The translations under genes were made by a program, and so were the position numbers. From Megaustenia siamemsis (Eukaryota > Mollusca > Gastropoda > Stylommatophora > Ariophantidae), in the NCBI GenBank assembly GCA_032433765.1, contig JAVIAB010000008.1, positions 37,001,991 through 37,065,990 on the forward strand: a stretch of 64,000 bases of DNA, in the 5' to 3' direction. Under the pieces are notes generated by a model. That model searched no databases. It worked only from the letters and a program-made list of their open reading frames with translations, and was not told the DNA's origin. Positions 1-11,604 of the stretch are shown one piece after another. Every line of letters begins with the position of its first letter. Within the stretch, counting starts at the first letter, position 1.

Positions 1-77
1 GAAAAAAAAAAATTGGTATGAGCTGTTAGCGGATGATCTGTAGGTAGAGGACAAGACTTTTTTTTAAATAAAAGAAC

Positions 78-82
<5 letters not shown>

Positions 83-130
<48 letters not shown>
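83..130. repeat. (TC)n microsatellite
   Basis: An uninterrupted CT dinucleotide run. A second run lies at about 374-413 with one interruption, and others at 23345-23382 and 42973-43018. Confidence 0.95.
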
Positions 131-132
<2 letters not shown>

Positions 133-169
133 CCTCTCTCCGCTCACCAAAGTACTGAGTCAGAACAAG

Positions 170-246
170 TCTTTGACCATCATCAAGTACCAAACCTGCT
201 GACATAGGTGATCATATCTCTCCACAATTTTCGATCTCGACAGTTA
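170..246 (-). mobile_element. RTE-B 3'-end fragment
   Basis: The reverse complement reads GAGAGATATGATCACCTATG followed by a short (TGATGA) tail. The same terminus is seen at 3290-3336, 11297-11350, 27430-27475 and 53160-53205. Only the last ~75 bp of the element is present. Confidence 0.7.
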
Positions 247-373
247 TTTAAGTCTTTTATATATATGTAAGATATATGTATTTAAAAACTGTATTCGTCA
301 ATGAAACGACAAAACAACATATCACAGTATATTAAACAAAACAAACCAACAACATAGATAAAAAAATCTAGTT

Positions 374-414
<41 letters not shown>

Positions 415-424
415 GCGATCAAGA

Positions 425-2575
425 CACAATCAGAGTAGGATTCCAGACTCTCTCATGAAGTCAGCTGTCTATTTAAGCGAATCGATTGCCCCATATACTT
501 TCTCTTCCAGGGAGGTGGGCGTGGACCACATTGCTCTTCTCAGGTCTGTGTACTGGGGCAATCCTGTAGAACATGTTTTGTAGTCATGTTGTCCAGTGTA
601 CAGTGGCAAAGACTGGTTGTACCTATTTTGAATTTCGTGAACATGTGATTTCTCATTCTATTGTAGCCAGTGCGTAGGCGGAGTATGATGACTTGATCCC
701 TCCTTGATAGTTGGTGGTATCCGTCACTCTCGTTATGTTTTGGGTGTTCTCGTTTCCATTTTTCATGGAACTGACCCTTCAAGATGGATTTGGCTTCATC
801 ATAACTGAGCGGATGGTTCTCTTGTGGTAATATCCCTCCCTCTTTAACTAATTTGTCTGCGCGTTCGTTCCCGTGTATATTACAGTGTGATGGTATCCAC
901 TGAATGACTACTCTCTGGAAGTTATTGCATAGTTGGTCCAGGGTTGTTCTCAAGTCATCTAGTTCATTGTTCTTGTGGCTTTTTAGAGCTGATAGTACTG
1001 ACAGTGCATCAGTCAGAATCATCAATTTATTGTGCATGTTATTTTTGTGTTGAGTAGCCAGTGTTGCAGCATCTCTGATGGCCTCAGCTTCTGCTTTAAA
1101 GTTGTTTGAGAATTTTCCAGTAGCTATTGAATTGGTGATCTCGTCCTGGTTATTCAGCGTCAAGAACACACCTCCCCCTCCATTTCTGGGGGCATTTGTA
1201 GCAGAGCCATCTGTGTAAATGTGGGACCAAGAGTCCTGTGGGTATGTATCGTGTGTGTGTGTTTTTCTACTACGTGTTTTCTTTCTGTGTCTGATTTGGT
1301 GCCATTTTTCATGATTCCTGTTATATTTTCCTTAAGTTCTGGTATTTTATGCTTTCCATGAGGAGACATATCAGATGGGCCCAAGGGTTTCGATATTGTT
1401 TGGGAAAGTACTGGGTCTCCAGTAGTTAGTTCATTGGCAATTGCAGCGAAGTTGCTCATCTTTAGTCGTACAACTCTGGAACCAGTTATTCTTTGGTGCA
1501 TGGGGTGGCTAAGGAGCCTTCTATATTTCTCCGCTTGTTGCAATACTTTAGTGACCCGTCTGTCATCTAAGGGTTGTAAACCTTTTACTGTTTCTAGAGT
1601 CTTGATAGGTGTAGGTTTCATAGCACCAGTGATGATACGGGCAGCTTGGTTCTGTGTTCTGTTAATTTTGCTAAGGTGTGAATTGGAAGTCATAGCCCAG
1701 GCTGTGACTCCATACTCTAGAACTGGTCTGACTCTTCCTACGTATAGTCTTTTAAAAATATTGCTATCTGCTCCCCAGTCCGTTGCTGCCAATTTCTTCA
1801 TAATATTTGTTCGGTTTCTGGCTTTTTTTTTTTAGCTCTGTCTGTCTGATTTTTCCAAGCCATTCTGCGATTCATGGTGACGCCAAGATATGTTGGGTTT
1901 TGGTCAATAGGGAGTGTATGGTCTTTTATCTTCAAGTTTGCAGAGAGTGTGTTTCTTGATAGGCTGAAAATTGTATATGTAATTTTTTTTTCGTTGATTG
2001 GTAAGAACCAGGTGTTCGTCCATTTTTCAAGTTCACCTAGGGCATCTTACATCCTGGGTCCAGCCACAGATATACTTTCCTCACAAGCCCATAACGCCAG
2101 ATCATCTGCGTTTATTGCTGAGTTTATTCTGGGTGGAAAGTCCATTACGATGTCATTTATGAAAATTAAATAGAGTGTTGGGGACAAGACACCGCCTTAT
2201 GGGACACCTTGTTCGATAGAGACCTTCTTACTTAGTTGACCTTGAACTTGTACTATGGCCGTTCTATCCTGAAGGTATTGAGAGACCCAATTGAATAAAC
2301 GACCCTGGATGCCAAGTCTAAAAAGCTTGTTCTTTAAACCCTCACGCCAAACCCTATCAAACGCCCTCTCCATGTCGACCCACACTGCCTGTGTGTGTTT
2401 CTTTTCTTGTAGAGCGTCCTCTATTTCCTGTGCAATGTAGGCGACTAGGTCTTCAGTTGATCTGTACTGACAGAAGCCACTTTGTTGTGGTACGATTTGT
2501 TGTTTTGTCTCCAAATGCCACATAAGTCTTCTGTTAACTAAATCTAGTTTAAGAAGTATCGTACCCTACATATCC
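425..2575 (-). mobile_element. LINE-Z: jockey/I-type non-LTR retrotransposon fragment (RT, RNase H, C-terminal knuckle)
   Basis: Read on the minus strand, 2575-2160 gives RT domain text including SGFCQYRSTEDLV, VDMERAFDRVW (first catalytic Asp) and EQGVP. The RT active-site region follows at about 2110 as INADDLALW in a shifted frame, with a stop where PQGG would be. 1801-1160 encodes the RT thumb and connector (RVRPVLEYGVTAW, QNQAARIITGA). 1169-540 encodes an RNase H domain ending in a CxC-H-C type tail (LCHCTLDNMTTKHVLQDC). The element is 5'-truncated, with at least three frame changes and internal stops, so it is a dead copy. Presence of RNase H after RT places it with the I/jockey-like LINEs rather than RTE. 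Confidence 0.85.
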
Positions 2576-2696
2576 AGAAGTGACATTGCAACGTTATCGT
2601 AATGGACTATTCTCTTTTTGTAAACAAAAATGTTTATTTCTGTGTTATGTGTATGTATATACTCCCGGGTTATGTGTATGTTTATACTCCCGTATA

Positions 2697-3338
2697 TATC
2701 ACATCAGTGCAAAATAAAGACAAGTGGAACAATATTAAAACAGGTAAATGAATTTAAATATTTGGGAACTTTGTTAATCTCAGACGGAAGATGTACAAAG
2801 AGGTGAGATGCAGAATTGCTCAGGCAAAAGCAGCTTTCCACAAAATTAGGAAGATACTATGCAATCCATTTTTGACAATAGAAACAAGAAAAAGAGTTCT
2901 TAAATGTTATGTAGAGCCAGTCTTAACATATGGATGTGAATCATGGACAATAGGACAACAGACAAGAAAATCACTGGAGTCTGTAGAAATGTGGTTTTAC
3001 AGAAGAATGTTGAGAGAACCATTAACAGCTAAGAAGAATAATGAAACCGTTCTGAAAGAGGCCAAAGCAAAAAGAGAGCTAATTTCCAATATTAGGAAGA
3101 GACAATCATCATTTTTGACCATGTAATGCGACGAGAACAAGGGGAATATATTGTAACAACTGGGAAAATTGAGAGACGAAGAGATAGAGGGAAGCAAAGA
3201 GAAAAAATAACAGACAGCTTAAGAGAATGGCTTGGCAGAAGGTCAACAACAGAAATGATAAATAACTGTCGAGATCGAAAGTTGTGAAGAGACATGATCA
3301 CCTATGCCAGCAGGCCCGGTACTTGATGATGATATAAA
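2697..3338 (+). mobile_element. RTE-B LINE fragment (3' end of RT ORF plus tail)
   Basis: The text reads EFKYLGT, then EVRCRIAQAKAAFHKIRKIL, YVEPVLTYGCESWTIG and EMWFYRRML, the typical end of RTE-type RT ORFs. A frameshift/stop at about 3126 is followed by the GKIE-RRDRGKQREK region. The copy ends with a TGATGATGAT tail. It is 5'-truncated. Confidence 0.88.
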
Positions 3339-3339
3339 T

Positions 3340-3899
3340 ACGGTAGGCTCGATTTGGGGTGGGGGGGGGGGTGATGAACTTAATCAACACAATTTTACGC
3401 ACGCAGCACTTGTACCTGGTACCAGACGTCCCGGGTTTTAATTAAATAATTCACTGTCCCGAAAAAAATGTCTTCAGGACACTTATTTGCCCCGGCTTTT
3501 GACCTATAAAATATCCCAGCTAATCAAGCTCATTTTAAAAATCAGCAGCATGAAATTGTTAACCTATCGTCATATGAGGCAGAATTTGTATCCAATTTCC
3601 TATTTGTGCTCTACTCTACTGTAGAGATAGACAAAAGACTGGCAATTAATAATAACGATGTGGGATTGGCTGGCCGATTGGCGGCAAATAACTTCAAATG
3701 TTCTAAGACTGCCCCACACAAAGAATTTTTGCTTTTATTCTTTCTCGGTGGTTAGTCGTTTACTTGTCAATTGTAACTTGTGGCCGTGAAGTTGTTATAT
3801 AAGCTGTTAAGTAGTATTCTATGTGTGTATTGATTTCTATTTCCAAATGCCGAAGAGAAAGTGTTATTTCCAAGACAAAATATTGAGAAGAATTGTCCA
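3340..3899. other. Unassigned spacer
   Basis: It contains a short poly-G tract at 3358-3371. I see no coding signal or known repeat in it. Confidence 0.4.
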
Positions 3900-3907
3900 T
3901 CATAAAA

Positions 3908-4019
3908 CAGGGTGACCATTTATTTCCCATTGTTTTCGGGGACATTTGTCATATTTTTTACATTTCAGAGGATTTTTTTGCTTATTTCTTAGACTGTCCC
4001 ACAAAATCGGGGACGAACG

Positions 4020-4094
<75 letters not shown>

Positions 4095-4896
4095 TTATAA
4101 TATGTGTGGGTGGGTGTGTGACTGTGTGTGCGCAAGAAATTTTGTAGATGCAAAAAAAAAAAAAGATAGCTTTAAATTTCATAATAACTGTTCATTTGCT
4201 GTTTGATTTTATTTTTGTTAATATTCACGGTACTTATGCGATACACGCACTTAATGAAATTACAATAGCTAGTTTTGTTTCTCAATAAAAAAAAATATTT
4301 AAAATAAAAAAAAATTTAAACAACATATAGATATCAATTGCAGTATTAAAGTAATGTTTACAGTACCTTATTTATACTGAAGAGGTTGTTGCCTCGGCGT
4401 GGTACTTGTTTTTTGAGTGTATCTTTCTCAAGATCTCACGATTTGAAGGAAGTTTTTTACTGAAGCTTTCACACGATAAATTAATGTTAGTTTTTACTGT
4501 TGGCAACTTTGGCGAGATACTTTGGCGGGAGATGTCCGGAAAGGCAGGGGTGGGGGAGAGAGAGTGTCTGTCTGCTTTTAAAAAAATTAAACCCTTCCCA
4601 ATAGTAGTGAGTGGTAGGAATAGAAGTGACGTAGCACCGCGCTTCAAGAGTTCAAAGAGCTACCTCCGACACAACGCGTCCAAGTCTTCTCTTTTATCTT
4701 CCTGCTAATGCCGCTCAGTCTGGGATAAAGAAACACAACTCAGTAACGTCCTGAGTCCTAGTGATTACTTTAAAAGAGGGCCGATTCCGTGTATGAACAT
4801 TTATTTATTCACTGAAATCGGGGACACATTTCTTTCGGGTACAACTTCTACATTCCGGGGACTGTCCCCGGAAATCGGGGACGAATGGTCACCCTA
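3908..4896. mobile_element. hAT-like non-autonomous DNA transposon, 989 bp
   Basis: The left end is CAGGGTGACCATT. The right end, read inward on the other strand, is TAGGGTGACCATT, matching at 12 of 13 positions. The element is flanked by a perfect 8-bp duplication TCATAAAA (3900-3907 and 4897-4904), the length expected of hAT transposition. The motif ATCGGGGACGAA just inside the right end is repeated at about 4006-4017, so the left 110 bp may be a shorter relative. The interior holds a (TG)n/(TA)n tract at 4023-4094 and no transposase-like ORF. Confidence 0.75.
4023..4094. repeat. (TG)n followed by (TA)n microsatellite
   Basis: A simple dinucleotide tract inside the hAT-like element. Reading frames across it are artefacts of the repeat. 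Confidence 0.95.
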
Positions 4897-5014
4897 TCAT
4901 AAAACGATGAAGAGGTGAGAAACAGGGTGGAACATGTGTAAATGTTACATTTCCATTGCACATGGGATGAGGGTGGGGAGGGGGGGGGCGGGACTATAAC
5001 AGATCATATTGGAA

Positions 5015-5205
5015 GTCAAAAGTAAAGAAAAGAACCCCGTCACACCAAGTGGCGTATAGGGAATATGGTGTTATTGACCACATATTTTACATACCTTCGA
5101 CACATGATTTTTGGGGTAATGTGGTCGGTATTACGCCCGTGCTGCTTTACTTTCCGTCAGCCAGGATCGAACCCTACCTCTTGTCCTTTGTAGTACATTT
5201 GTGTA
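5015..5205 (-). mobile_element. SINE-A copy 1, internally shortened
   Basis: The minus strand carries the B-box-like GGTTCGATCC region, then the conserved core (accgaccacattaccccaaa, catgtg) and the 3' motif in which the plus strand reads CGTCACACCAAGTGGCG. The segment between head and core is deleted and the A-box end is lost. Confidence 0.75.
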
Positions 5206-5206
5206 T

Positions 5207-5700
5207 TTTGTAAACACTTCGAACAGTTATAGACAGTTATTTTGTGACCAAATCGTCAGAACAAGGTCAATTAGTCAAAGCGACATAATTAACTTTGTGC
5301 TATCAAAGTTTGACAAATCATGAGTCTAAATAAAAGCCCCGAGTCTCAAAATAAAAATCATGATTCTCACACATCGTGACAACTGCTTTGACCAAGCGGC
5401 CTTTATACCTATGGTCCTGTCATAAGCCACCCCCCCCCCACCCCCCGGATACACCAACATTGGTAATAGTTGTAAAAATAGTTTATGAAAATTTGTGCAG
5501 TAATTCTGAGCCTTCTTATGCAAACAAGATGTGTCCCGGTTTCGCGTCTAAAAAAAATTCAAATTGCTCGGTTTTCAGCTCTGAAGGTAATATGTTAACC
5601 TTGCATGTTTAATGAAGCGAATCGGGCAGATTCAAGCTGTCGACCTGACATGTTTTTGCGTCACCGTGGCCATATCATAGCAACTAAAAAGCATGCAACG
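5207..5700. other. Unassigned spacer
   Basis: It includes a C-rich tract at 5429-5447. No repeat family or coding signal was recognised. Confidence 0.4.
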
Positions 5701-5707
5701 TTAATTT

Positions 5708-5968
5708 TTGTATGTATGTATGTATGTATGTATGTGTGTATGTGTGCATGTATGTATGTGTGTATGTATGTATGTATGTATGTATGTATGTATGTATGTA
5801 TGTATGTATGTATGTATGTATGTGTGTATGTGTGCATGTATGTATGTGTGTATGTATGTATGTATGTATGTATGTATGTGTGTATGTATTTATGTATTTA
5901 TGTATGTATGTATGTATGTATGCATGTATGTATGCATGTATGTATGTATGTATGTGTTTGTATGTGTG
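5708..5968. repeat. (GTAT)n tetranucleotide array
   Basis: About 260 bp of GTAT with GTGT and GCAT variants, followed by (TA)n at 5978-6005. It is open in several frames on both strands only because of its composition. Confidence 0.95.
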
Positions 5969-5974
5969 TGTGCC

Positions 5975-6009
<35 letters not shown>

Positions 6010-6011
<2 letters not shown>

Positions 6012-6900
6012 CACACACATATATAGATATACTTGATACGTACGTACATCATGTATCAATTGATCAATGTCAATCTATTGACCGTTTTTTTTAAATCCTG
6101 TTCTTCAAAGTCACTCCCTTAGATTTGAAATATTCAGCTACTGCAACAGACTTAAATACATCTTCTGCAAGGACTTAAAACAGAATTTCATTAGATTAAT
6201 TTGACAATTGTATGTTATCTCTGAACTCTTTCAGGACTATTAACCAACATCTTGGTTCGATAAAAAGTGTTTATTTCTAACCATGGTGTGTCACCTCATT
6301 GTTTCGGAGCTTGAACGCTAGAAAATTGTTAATTTATATTCATTGTTTATTTCTCAAATTTATGTCACATAATGGCCACGCCCACTTCTTGCAGTCGGTC
6401 AAAATGATATGGCGCAGAACAAGTTAGATCTATGTTCAAAACGTTGTTATTGAGTGATTCAGAAATAGAGTATTCATAGTATTTAGACTCGGACAATAAC
6501 TTTTGTTGTTGTGATAATGGTGATAATGGTGATAGTCGTAATAGTAGTAATAGTAATGCTAAAAAACCAAGACAATCTGGCTCAGGTTTAGTTAGTGGAT
6601 GCCTCTATTCCAGCACTATCAGTGCCTCAGAGGAATCGAGTGGTATGATTCTGATAACGAAACTGGTACTTTAGGGCTTATCACACAAAATAAGCCCAGT
6701 TGTGTAAATAAAAATAATAAACTTGACTTGCAAATAATATTGTGATGGTACATAAATTTGTCATATTTTTCATTTTGGGGTAATTTACAAAAAATGTACA
6801 TAATTTCGTTATTTGTGGACATAAATTCATCAAATAAACCGTATTTCGGAGGAATTTGGATTATGTGGTGTAATATTTCAATAGAAATAGACAACAACAC
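6010..6900. other. Unassigned AT-rich spacer
   Basis: A short acidic reading stretch near 6450-6560 (DSD/DNGD repeats from GATAAT units) recalls transposase N-termini, but no catalytic domain follows. Confidence 0.3.
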
Positions 6901-6982
6901 TTCTAACCATTAAAAAAGGTAAGTGCGTTCCGGTTGTGGAAAAAAGAAAACCCTCATACAAGTCATGATTGTACAGAGGAGA

Positions 6983-7106
6983 CAGAGTATATAACAACAT
7001 GGCCAAGACCGTCTTACGGGGAACAGCGAAGGGATAAGTGGAGACAGTTTATATAACAACATGGCCAAGACCGTCTTACAGGGTACAGCGAAAGGATAAG
7101 GGGAGA
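6983..7106. repeat. 62-bp direct duplication (2 copies)
   Basis: The segment with GGCCAAGACCGTCTTAC at 7001 recurs at 7063 with a few differences. It is a two-copy tandem duplication directly beside an RTE-A 3' end. Confidence 0.85.
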
Positions 7107-7159
7107 CAGGGGGGAAAACTGGATTAAGTTTAGAACTGGACATAGAAAACATTGGAACA

Positions 7160-8040
7160 ACCCATATCTTCTTCTTCTTCTACTTTTTTAGCTCTCAGTG
7201 GAGCATAGGTCTTCAACAAACACTTTCCAAGTCGTTCTGTTTTTTTTTTTTTTTTTGCCATTCTTTTAAGATCATTCCATGTCTTCCCCGTCATCTTCAT
7301 CTCTGTTTCTACCTGTCTTCTCCAAGAATATCTTGGTCTCCCTCTTTGTCTTTTCCCTTGGTGATTCCAAAAAAGGGCCTGTTGTGTAATACTCTCAGTT
7401 GGCTTCCGCAGTGTGTGTGTCCTATCTAGCGCCATCGTCTTCGCTGTATCTCTTTATCCACCGGTATTTGACTGGTACATTTCCATAATTTTATGTTAGT
7501 GACTTTATCTTGCCATTTCCATCGTTTTATTCGGCGTAAGCATCCATTAATGAAAGTCCTAACATTCATGATTGCCAATTTTGTTGTTCTCCATGTTTCA
7601 CAGCCATATAATAGGACTGACTTAATATTTGAGTTGAACATTTTTATTTTTGTATTTAACCTAATTTCTTTGGATTTCCATATGTTTCCCAGTTAAAAAA
7701 AAGCTCCTCTTGCTTTTGATATCCTTAATTTGGTATCATTTTCTGTTCCTCCCTCTTTATCTATATTACTGCCCACATATATGTAAGATTGTACGTCTAT
7801 AAGAGGTATTTCTCCTAATTTTATTTGGTTATTGCCAACTGCATTGGCTCTCATAATGTTGGTCTTATCTCTATTAATCTTCAGTCCTGGCTGTTGTGAT
7901 CTCTCATCAAGTGTGCTCATTTTATCCTGCATCTGTTGATGGCTGTGTGATAGGAGAGCTATGTCATCAGCAAAGTCTAAATCATCAAGTTGCTTGGTCA
8001 GTGACCACGATTCCATTTCTGTTGTTTTAAGTTATTTTCA
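7160..8040 (-). mobile_element. RTE-A LINE, 3' part
   Basis: The minus strand reads DLDFADDIALLSHSHQQMQD (RT active site FADD), then SYIYVGSNIDKEGG, LLYGCETWRTTK, CTSQIPVDKEIQRRRW and WNHQGKRQRGRPRYSW. These cover the end of the RT ORF in three frames. It terminates with a (GAA)n tail, CTTCTTCTTCTTC on the plus strand at 7168-7180. It is 5'-truncated and frameshifted, with a poly-T expansion at about 7238-7255. Confidence 0.9.
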
Positions 8041-8129
8041 TAATCCAATATATGGTCAGTAGAAAGAGAAATGGAGATTGAAGACAGAACAACCCAGATA
8101 CTGACTCTAAACTGGTAAGAGTGGGGAAA

Positions 8130-8500
8130 TTGCAAACTATATAATCATAGTGTTGGCGCCCCCTAGGAGGTTTAACAGGCCAGGCAGGTAAACAAGCACA
8201 TGGAAACACTAGGCCCGTCTTTACGGCCATCGGAGGAGTATGTGCGCCTCACAACAATGGAGCTGGAAGTTGTCAGCGACCCACAGCTCATGGCTTGCAT
8301 CAGGATCGGTGAACCAGAACCATCCAGACCCTACTCCACATCTCAATGATGCCTCCAGTAACAAACTAACCTGTCTAGTCTGGCCATGCGAGTAGGGATC
8401 AAAGAGAGAAGACAACCCGGCACTCTAAAAAATTGTGCTGAAGTCGGATGTGTTAGGCCGAAAGGCGAAAATATCAGTTATACAGCAAACCACAACACAA
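8130..8500 (+). mobile_element. Interspersed repeat, probable RTE 5'UTR-type segment
   Basis: It contains TCAGGATCGGTGAACCAGAA and CCCTACTCCA. A diverged copy of the same order of motifs occurs at 18280-18480. It is non-coding. The link to an RTE 5' region is inferred. Confidence 0.5.
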
Positions 8501-8734
8501 AGCAGACAAGCTCACTTAAAGTCCTTTGTAAAGGGGGATGGCGAAGAGGTGTACTCCTTTAGTCATCGGGCGAACGCAAGCAAGCAAGCACGTATCATGA
8601 CCATCATTGAGTAGGCCTTCCAAGAGTACCGCTCCTTCTGGCTTTGGTCATCATGTATTGCCACAACATTGTCCCTGCACTAACAATCTCTTTTATTATA
8701 CAGAACAGAGTTTATGGACAAAGCAATTATTACA

Positions 8735-8962
8735 TCTGAGCGGTTAGTGCGCTCGCTTCCTGGTTAGAAGCACATAGGTTCAATTCCCAGAATTTGCTGT
8801 TTACTTTTTCACACCGACAAGGCTATGGGTTTCACCCACCCTCTACAAATTGGTACCAACGATTTTTGTAGGTAGTAACGGCGGTTTGGAGTGATGCCGA
8901 CAACATCGCCCAAAAATGTGCTGTGGTCATGCAAGAATGTGGTCACTAACGCCATATTTGAG
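8735..8962 (+). mobile_element. SINE-D: tRNA-headed SINE
   Basis: The head carries an A-box-like GCGGTTAGTGCGCTC and a B-box-like AGGTTCAATTCCC, as in RNA polymerase III promoters of tRNA-derived SINEs. The body (GTGATGCCGAC, CAT, CCCAAAAAT, then GTCACTAACGCCATATT) matches the core of SINE-A although heads and tails differ. An RTE-A tail is attached directly downstream. Confidence 0.7.
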
Positions 8963-8964
8963 CC

Positions 8965-9377
8965 TAGCAAGGCGTCTTCTTCTTCTACCTTTCAGATCCC
9001 TGTGGAGAATAGGTCTTCAACAAACACTTTCCAAGTCGTTCTGTTTTTTTGCCATTCTTTTAAGATCATTCCATGTCTTCCCCATAATCTTCATCTATGT
9101 TTCTATCTGTCTTCTCCAAGAATTCCTTGGTCTTCCTTTTTGTCTTTTCCCCTGGGGATTCCAAAAAGGGCATGTTGTGTAATAGTTTCAGTGACTTCCG
9201 CAGTGTGTGTCCTATCCAACACTATCGTCTTCGGTGTATCTCTTTATCCACTGGTATTTGACTGGTGCATTTCCATAATTCTATGTTAGTGATTTTGTCC
9301 TGCCATTTCCAGCCTTTTATTCTGCGTAGGCATCCATTAATGAAAGTCTGTATCTTCACGATTGTCAACTTTGTTGC
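8965..9377 (-). mobile_element. RTE-A LINE, 3'-end copy
   Basis: The minus-strand sequence matches the end of the RTE-A ORF (GKRQKGRPRNSW-like) and ends with the CTTCTTCTTCTAC tail complement at 8970. It is truncated at 9377. Confidence 0.85.
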
Positions 9378-10431
9378 CTAGCAAAGCCTGGCGGGAACAT
9401 TTTTTTTTTTAAAACCCCACCATTATATGAAATAGAAAACACCGGATTTGTAAAGAACTAATTCATTCTCTATAAAACTGTTTTAAATTAACGACGTCGT
9501 CTTAAAACACCCACACATACTTTAAAAAAACCCCAGAAATAAAATAAAACCACTTATGTAACGGTGGTGTAACCGTGACGAAGCAGTTTTCCCATGTCGT
9601 CACGATGGTGGCATGGCTGTTTGGATAAAATCAATGAGAGGAGACCGGCGCTCTCTAGTTTGTGATCGTTACAGAAACGACACTGCGGGAATCTTATCTC
9701 AGACAAATCTGAGTAATTATCACGTGTGTTAAATTCACTTAGGGTTCATTAATTCATAAATTAAAAGCCTTGCGTTATCAATCAATAAATAATGTGAACA
9801 AATTCACTTTCAGGATATAAGTGCGTTTCAGTTTTTAGTTGAAAATTTAATGGAGACTTAATCACTTGTAATGAGCTGTCTGCTATCTTTGATTATTTGA
9901 TTACATAATAAATGCTGTGTTAAATACGATGAACGTGTTTTGATAGCGTTCAAAAAAAAAAAAAAGAATGATAACTGTGCTGATGTATACCTATGACCTA
10001 TGCAGTATTTAACAATATTTGAGAATAACAAAATGTATAAATTGCCGGTGTTATAAAACTGCTGATTAAAACGACCGCGACGTGTCGTGTCCATTGATGG
10101 ACATCTCATGTCCAGTCTGTGTGCACTAAAAACGAATGGGTCTGTTTTTAATTCTTTGCCTGGATATATTGACGCTTAACGAATTATTTACGGCCTACTT
10201 TTAATACAAAATAGGACACAGCGAGCGCAATCAGTATCTTGCCATTTCAGATTTCACATGACAGTCTTTCTTTGTAGTTGGTAGGGAAGACGGTAGCTCT
10301 ACTTGAGAGACAGGATCGTTTAAAGTCATTACATTTCAAGAACAGCAGCAGCTATAATTATATATCCATCTTTCAAAATCTGAATGGGGAGCTGATTATT
10401 CGAGTATATTTAATAAAAGAACAGGAAGATA
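9378..10431 (+). promoter_or_regulatory. Region upstream of SLC6 exon 1: presumed 5'UTR/promoter
   Basis: This is the longest stretch near the gene without a recognisable repeat. It lies between an RTE-A tail and the start codon. No convincing TATA box or CpG cluster is visible by eye. A 5'UTR or a non-coding first exon probably lies here, but this is inferred from position only. Confidence 0.35.
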
Positions 10432-10552
10432 ATGGATGAACAACGGCAGAATTGGAGTAAGAAGCTAGAGTTTATGCTAGCAACAATTGGCTATGCTGTT
10501 GGACTTGGAAATGTATGGCGCTTTCCTTATTTGTGCTTTAGAAGTGGTGGAG
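10432..10552 (+). CDS. SLC6-family Na+/Cl- dependent transporter, first coding exon (TM1)
   Basis: The exon encodes 40 residues plus one base. A 7-residue N-terminal tail is followed by [19 protein letters not shown] and then NVWRFPY, the TM1 signature of SLC6 neurotransmitter and amino-acid transporters, which are plasma-membrane Na+/Cl- symporters. The unwound middle of TM1 supplies Na+ and substrate contacts in this family. The residue matching the Asp of monoamine transporters (Asp98 in human SERT) is Gly here (YAVGLGN), which favours an amino-acid-type substrate. The ATG at 10432 is chosen because two in-frame TAA codons lie just upstream (TTTAATAAAAG). The donor GTAAGC follows at 10553 and the junction is phase 1. 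The very short N-terminus could mean an additional upstream exon, but the in-frame stops argue against read-through. Family assignment is firm; the subfamily is not resolved. Confidence 0.9.
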
Positions 10553-11112
10553 GTAAGCTCTACACTGTTTACTGAGTTTACAGTTACATTACTCTTTATA
10601 AATTATAACAAGAAAATTGATGGACAATCTTTTTTTTTATAAATTTTTTTTTTTAAATGTTAACATTTCATTTGATACACATAATGATAACTGATAATGC
10701 TCTTGAGTTATATATTGTATGAGGATCCACACAATTAATTATCATCATTATATTGACAAACAAATGACCTGAAACAATGCTAAATAATCCCTTCAGTGAA
10801 GTCATCTTAATCTTTTTACCTTTTCTTCTCTCACTAGAGCTTCCTATATTATTTTTCTTCCAATGAGAGATCAATCAATCAATGATTCAATCAGTGGGTC
10901 AATATTCACCGGTTGGTTCCTCATTTCTGCAGTAGCATCATTTGCATTTAGATTACTGCTGGTCTTTAATTTCAGAAAATTTAATTTATGGTTAACTAAA
11001 AGAAAAGATAATTGCAAGGTTGATATACTTGGTAGAAAAGACAGAATAAAATATAAAATAACTATTATAAATAAAATAAACATGTTATTGTACAAATATA
11101 TCAAGACACAAT

Positions 11113-11352
11113 CATAATTTTTTGGCCGTGTAATGAGAAGAGAACAACTGGAATATATTGTAACAACTGGAAAAATTGAGGGATGAAGAGATAGGGGGAA
11201 GCAAAGAGAAAAAATACCAGACACCTTAAGAGAATGGCTTGGCAGAAGGTCAACAACAGAAATGATAAAGAATTGTTGAGAGCGAAAGTTGTGGAGAGAC
11301 ATGATCACCTACGCCAGTAGGCCCAGTACTTGATGATGATGATGATGATGTC
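11113..11352 (+). mobile_element. RTE-B LINE, 3'-end copy
   Basis: It matches the last 230 bp of RTE-B (FFGRVMRREQLEYIVTTGKIE) with a stop after GKIEG. It ends with a clean (GAT)n tail at 11329-11350, the usual RTE microsatellite terminus. Confidence 0.85.
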
Positions 11353-11604
11353 AAGACAGGGAAAAATATAATATTAATATAAAAATAACAATACAATTTG
11401 CCAGTCACTGCTATGAATTAAACTATCAATCACATGTTAAGTCTTAGCATCTATTCTGTTATGTGAAGTTGATTTTCACTTGCCACTCTTAAACACAAAC
11501 CCAGATCAGTTGATTGCTATTTGTTGATGAGGGTATATTGCAGGCAACACAAGCTGTGAAGTATCTCAGCAATAGTTGAAGTATCTGCTTTACATCATTA
11601 TTAT

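Noticed and set aside
4406..4708. 100-codon frame inside the hAT-like element
   Set aside because: No recognisable domain, no homologue by eye, and an overlapping frame of similar length on the other strand.
5605..6094. Long frames rich in Met/Tyr/Val/Cys
   Set aside because: They are translations of the GTAT microsatellite.
6240..6913. Possible piggyBac-like remnant between two TTAA sites with an acidic stretch
   Set aside because: The two ends are not inverted repeats of each other and no DDD-type catalytic region can be read.
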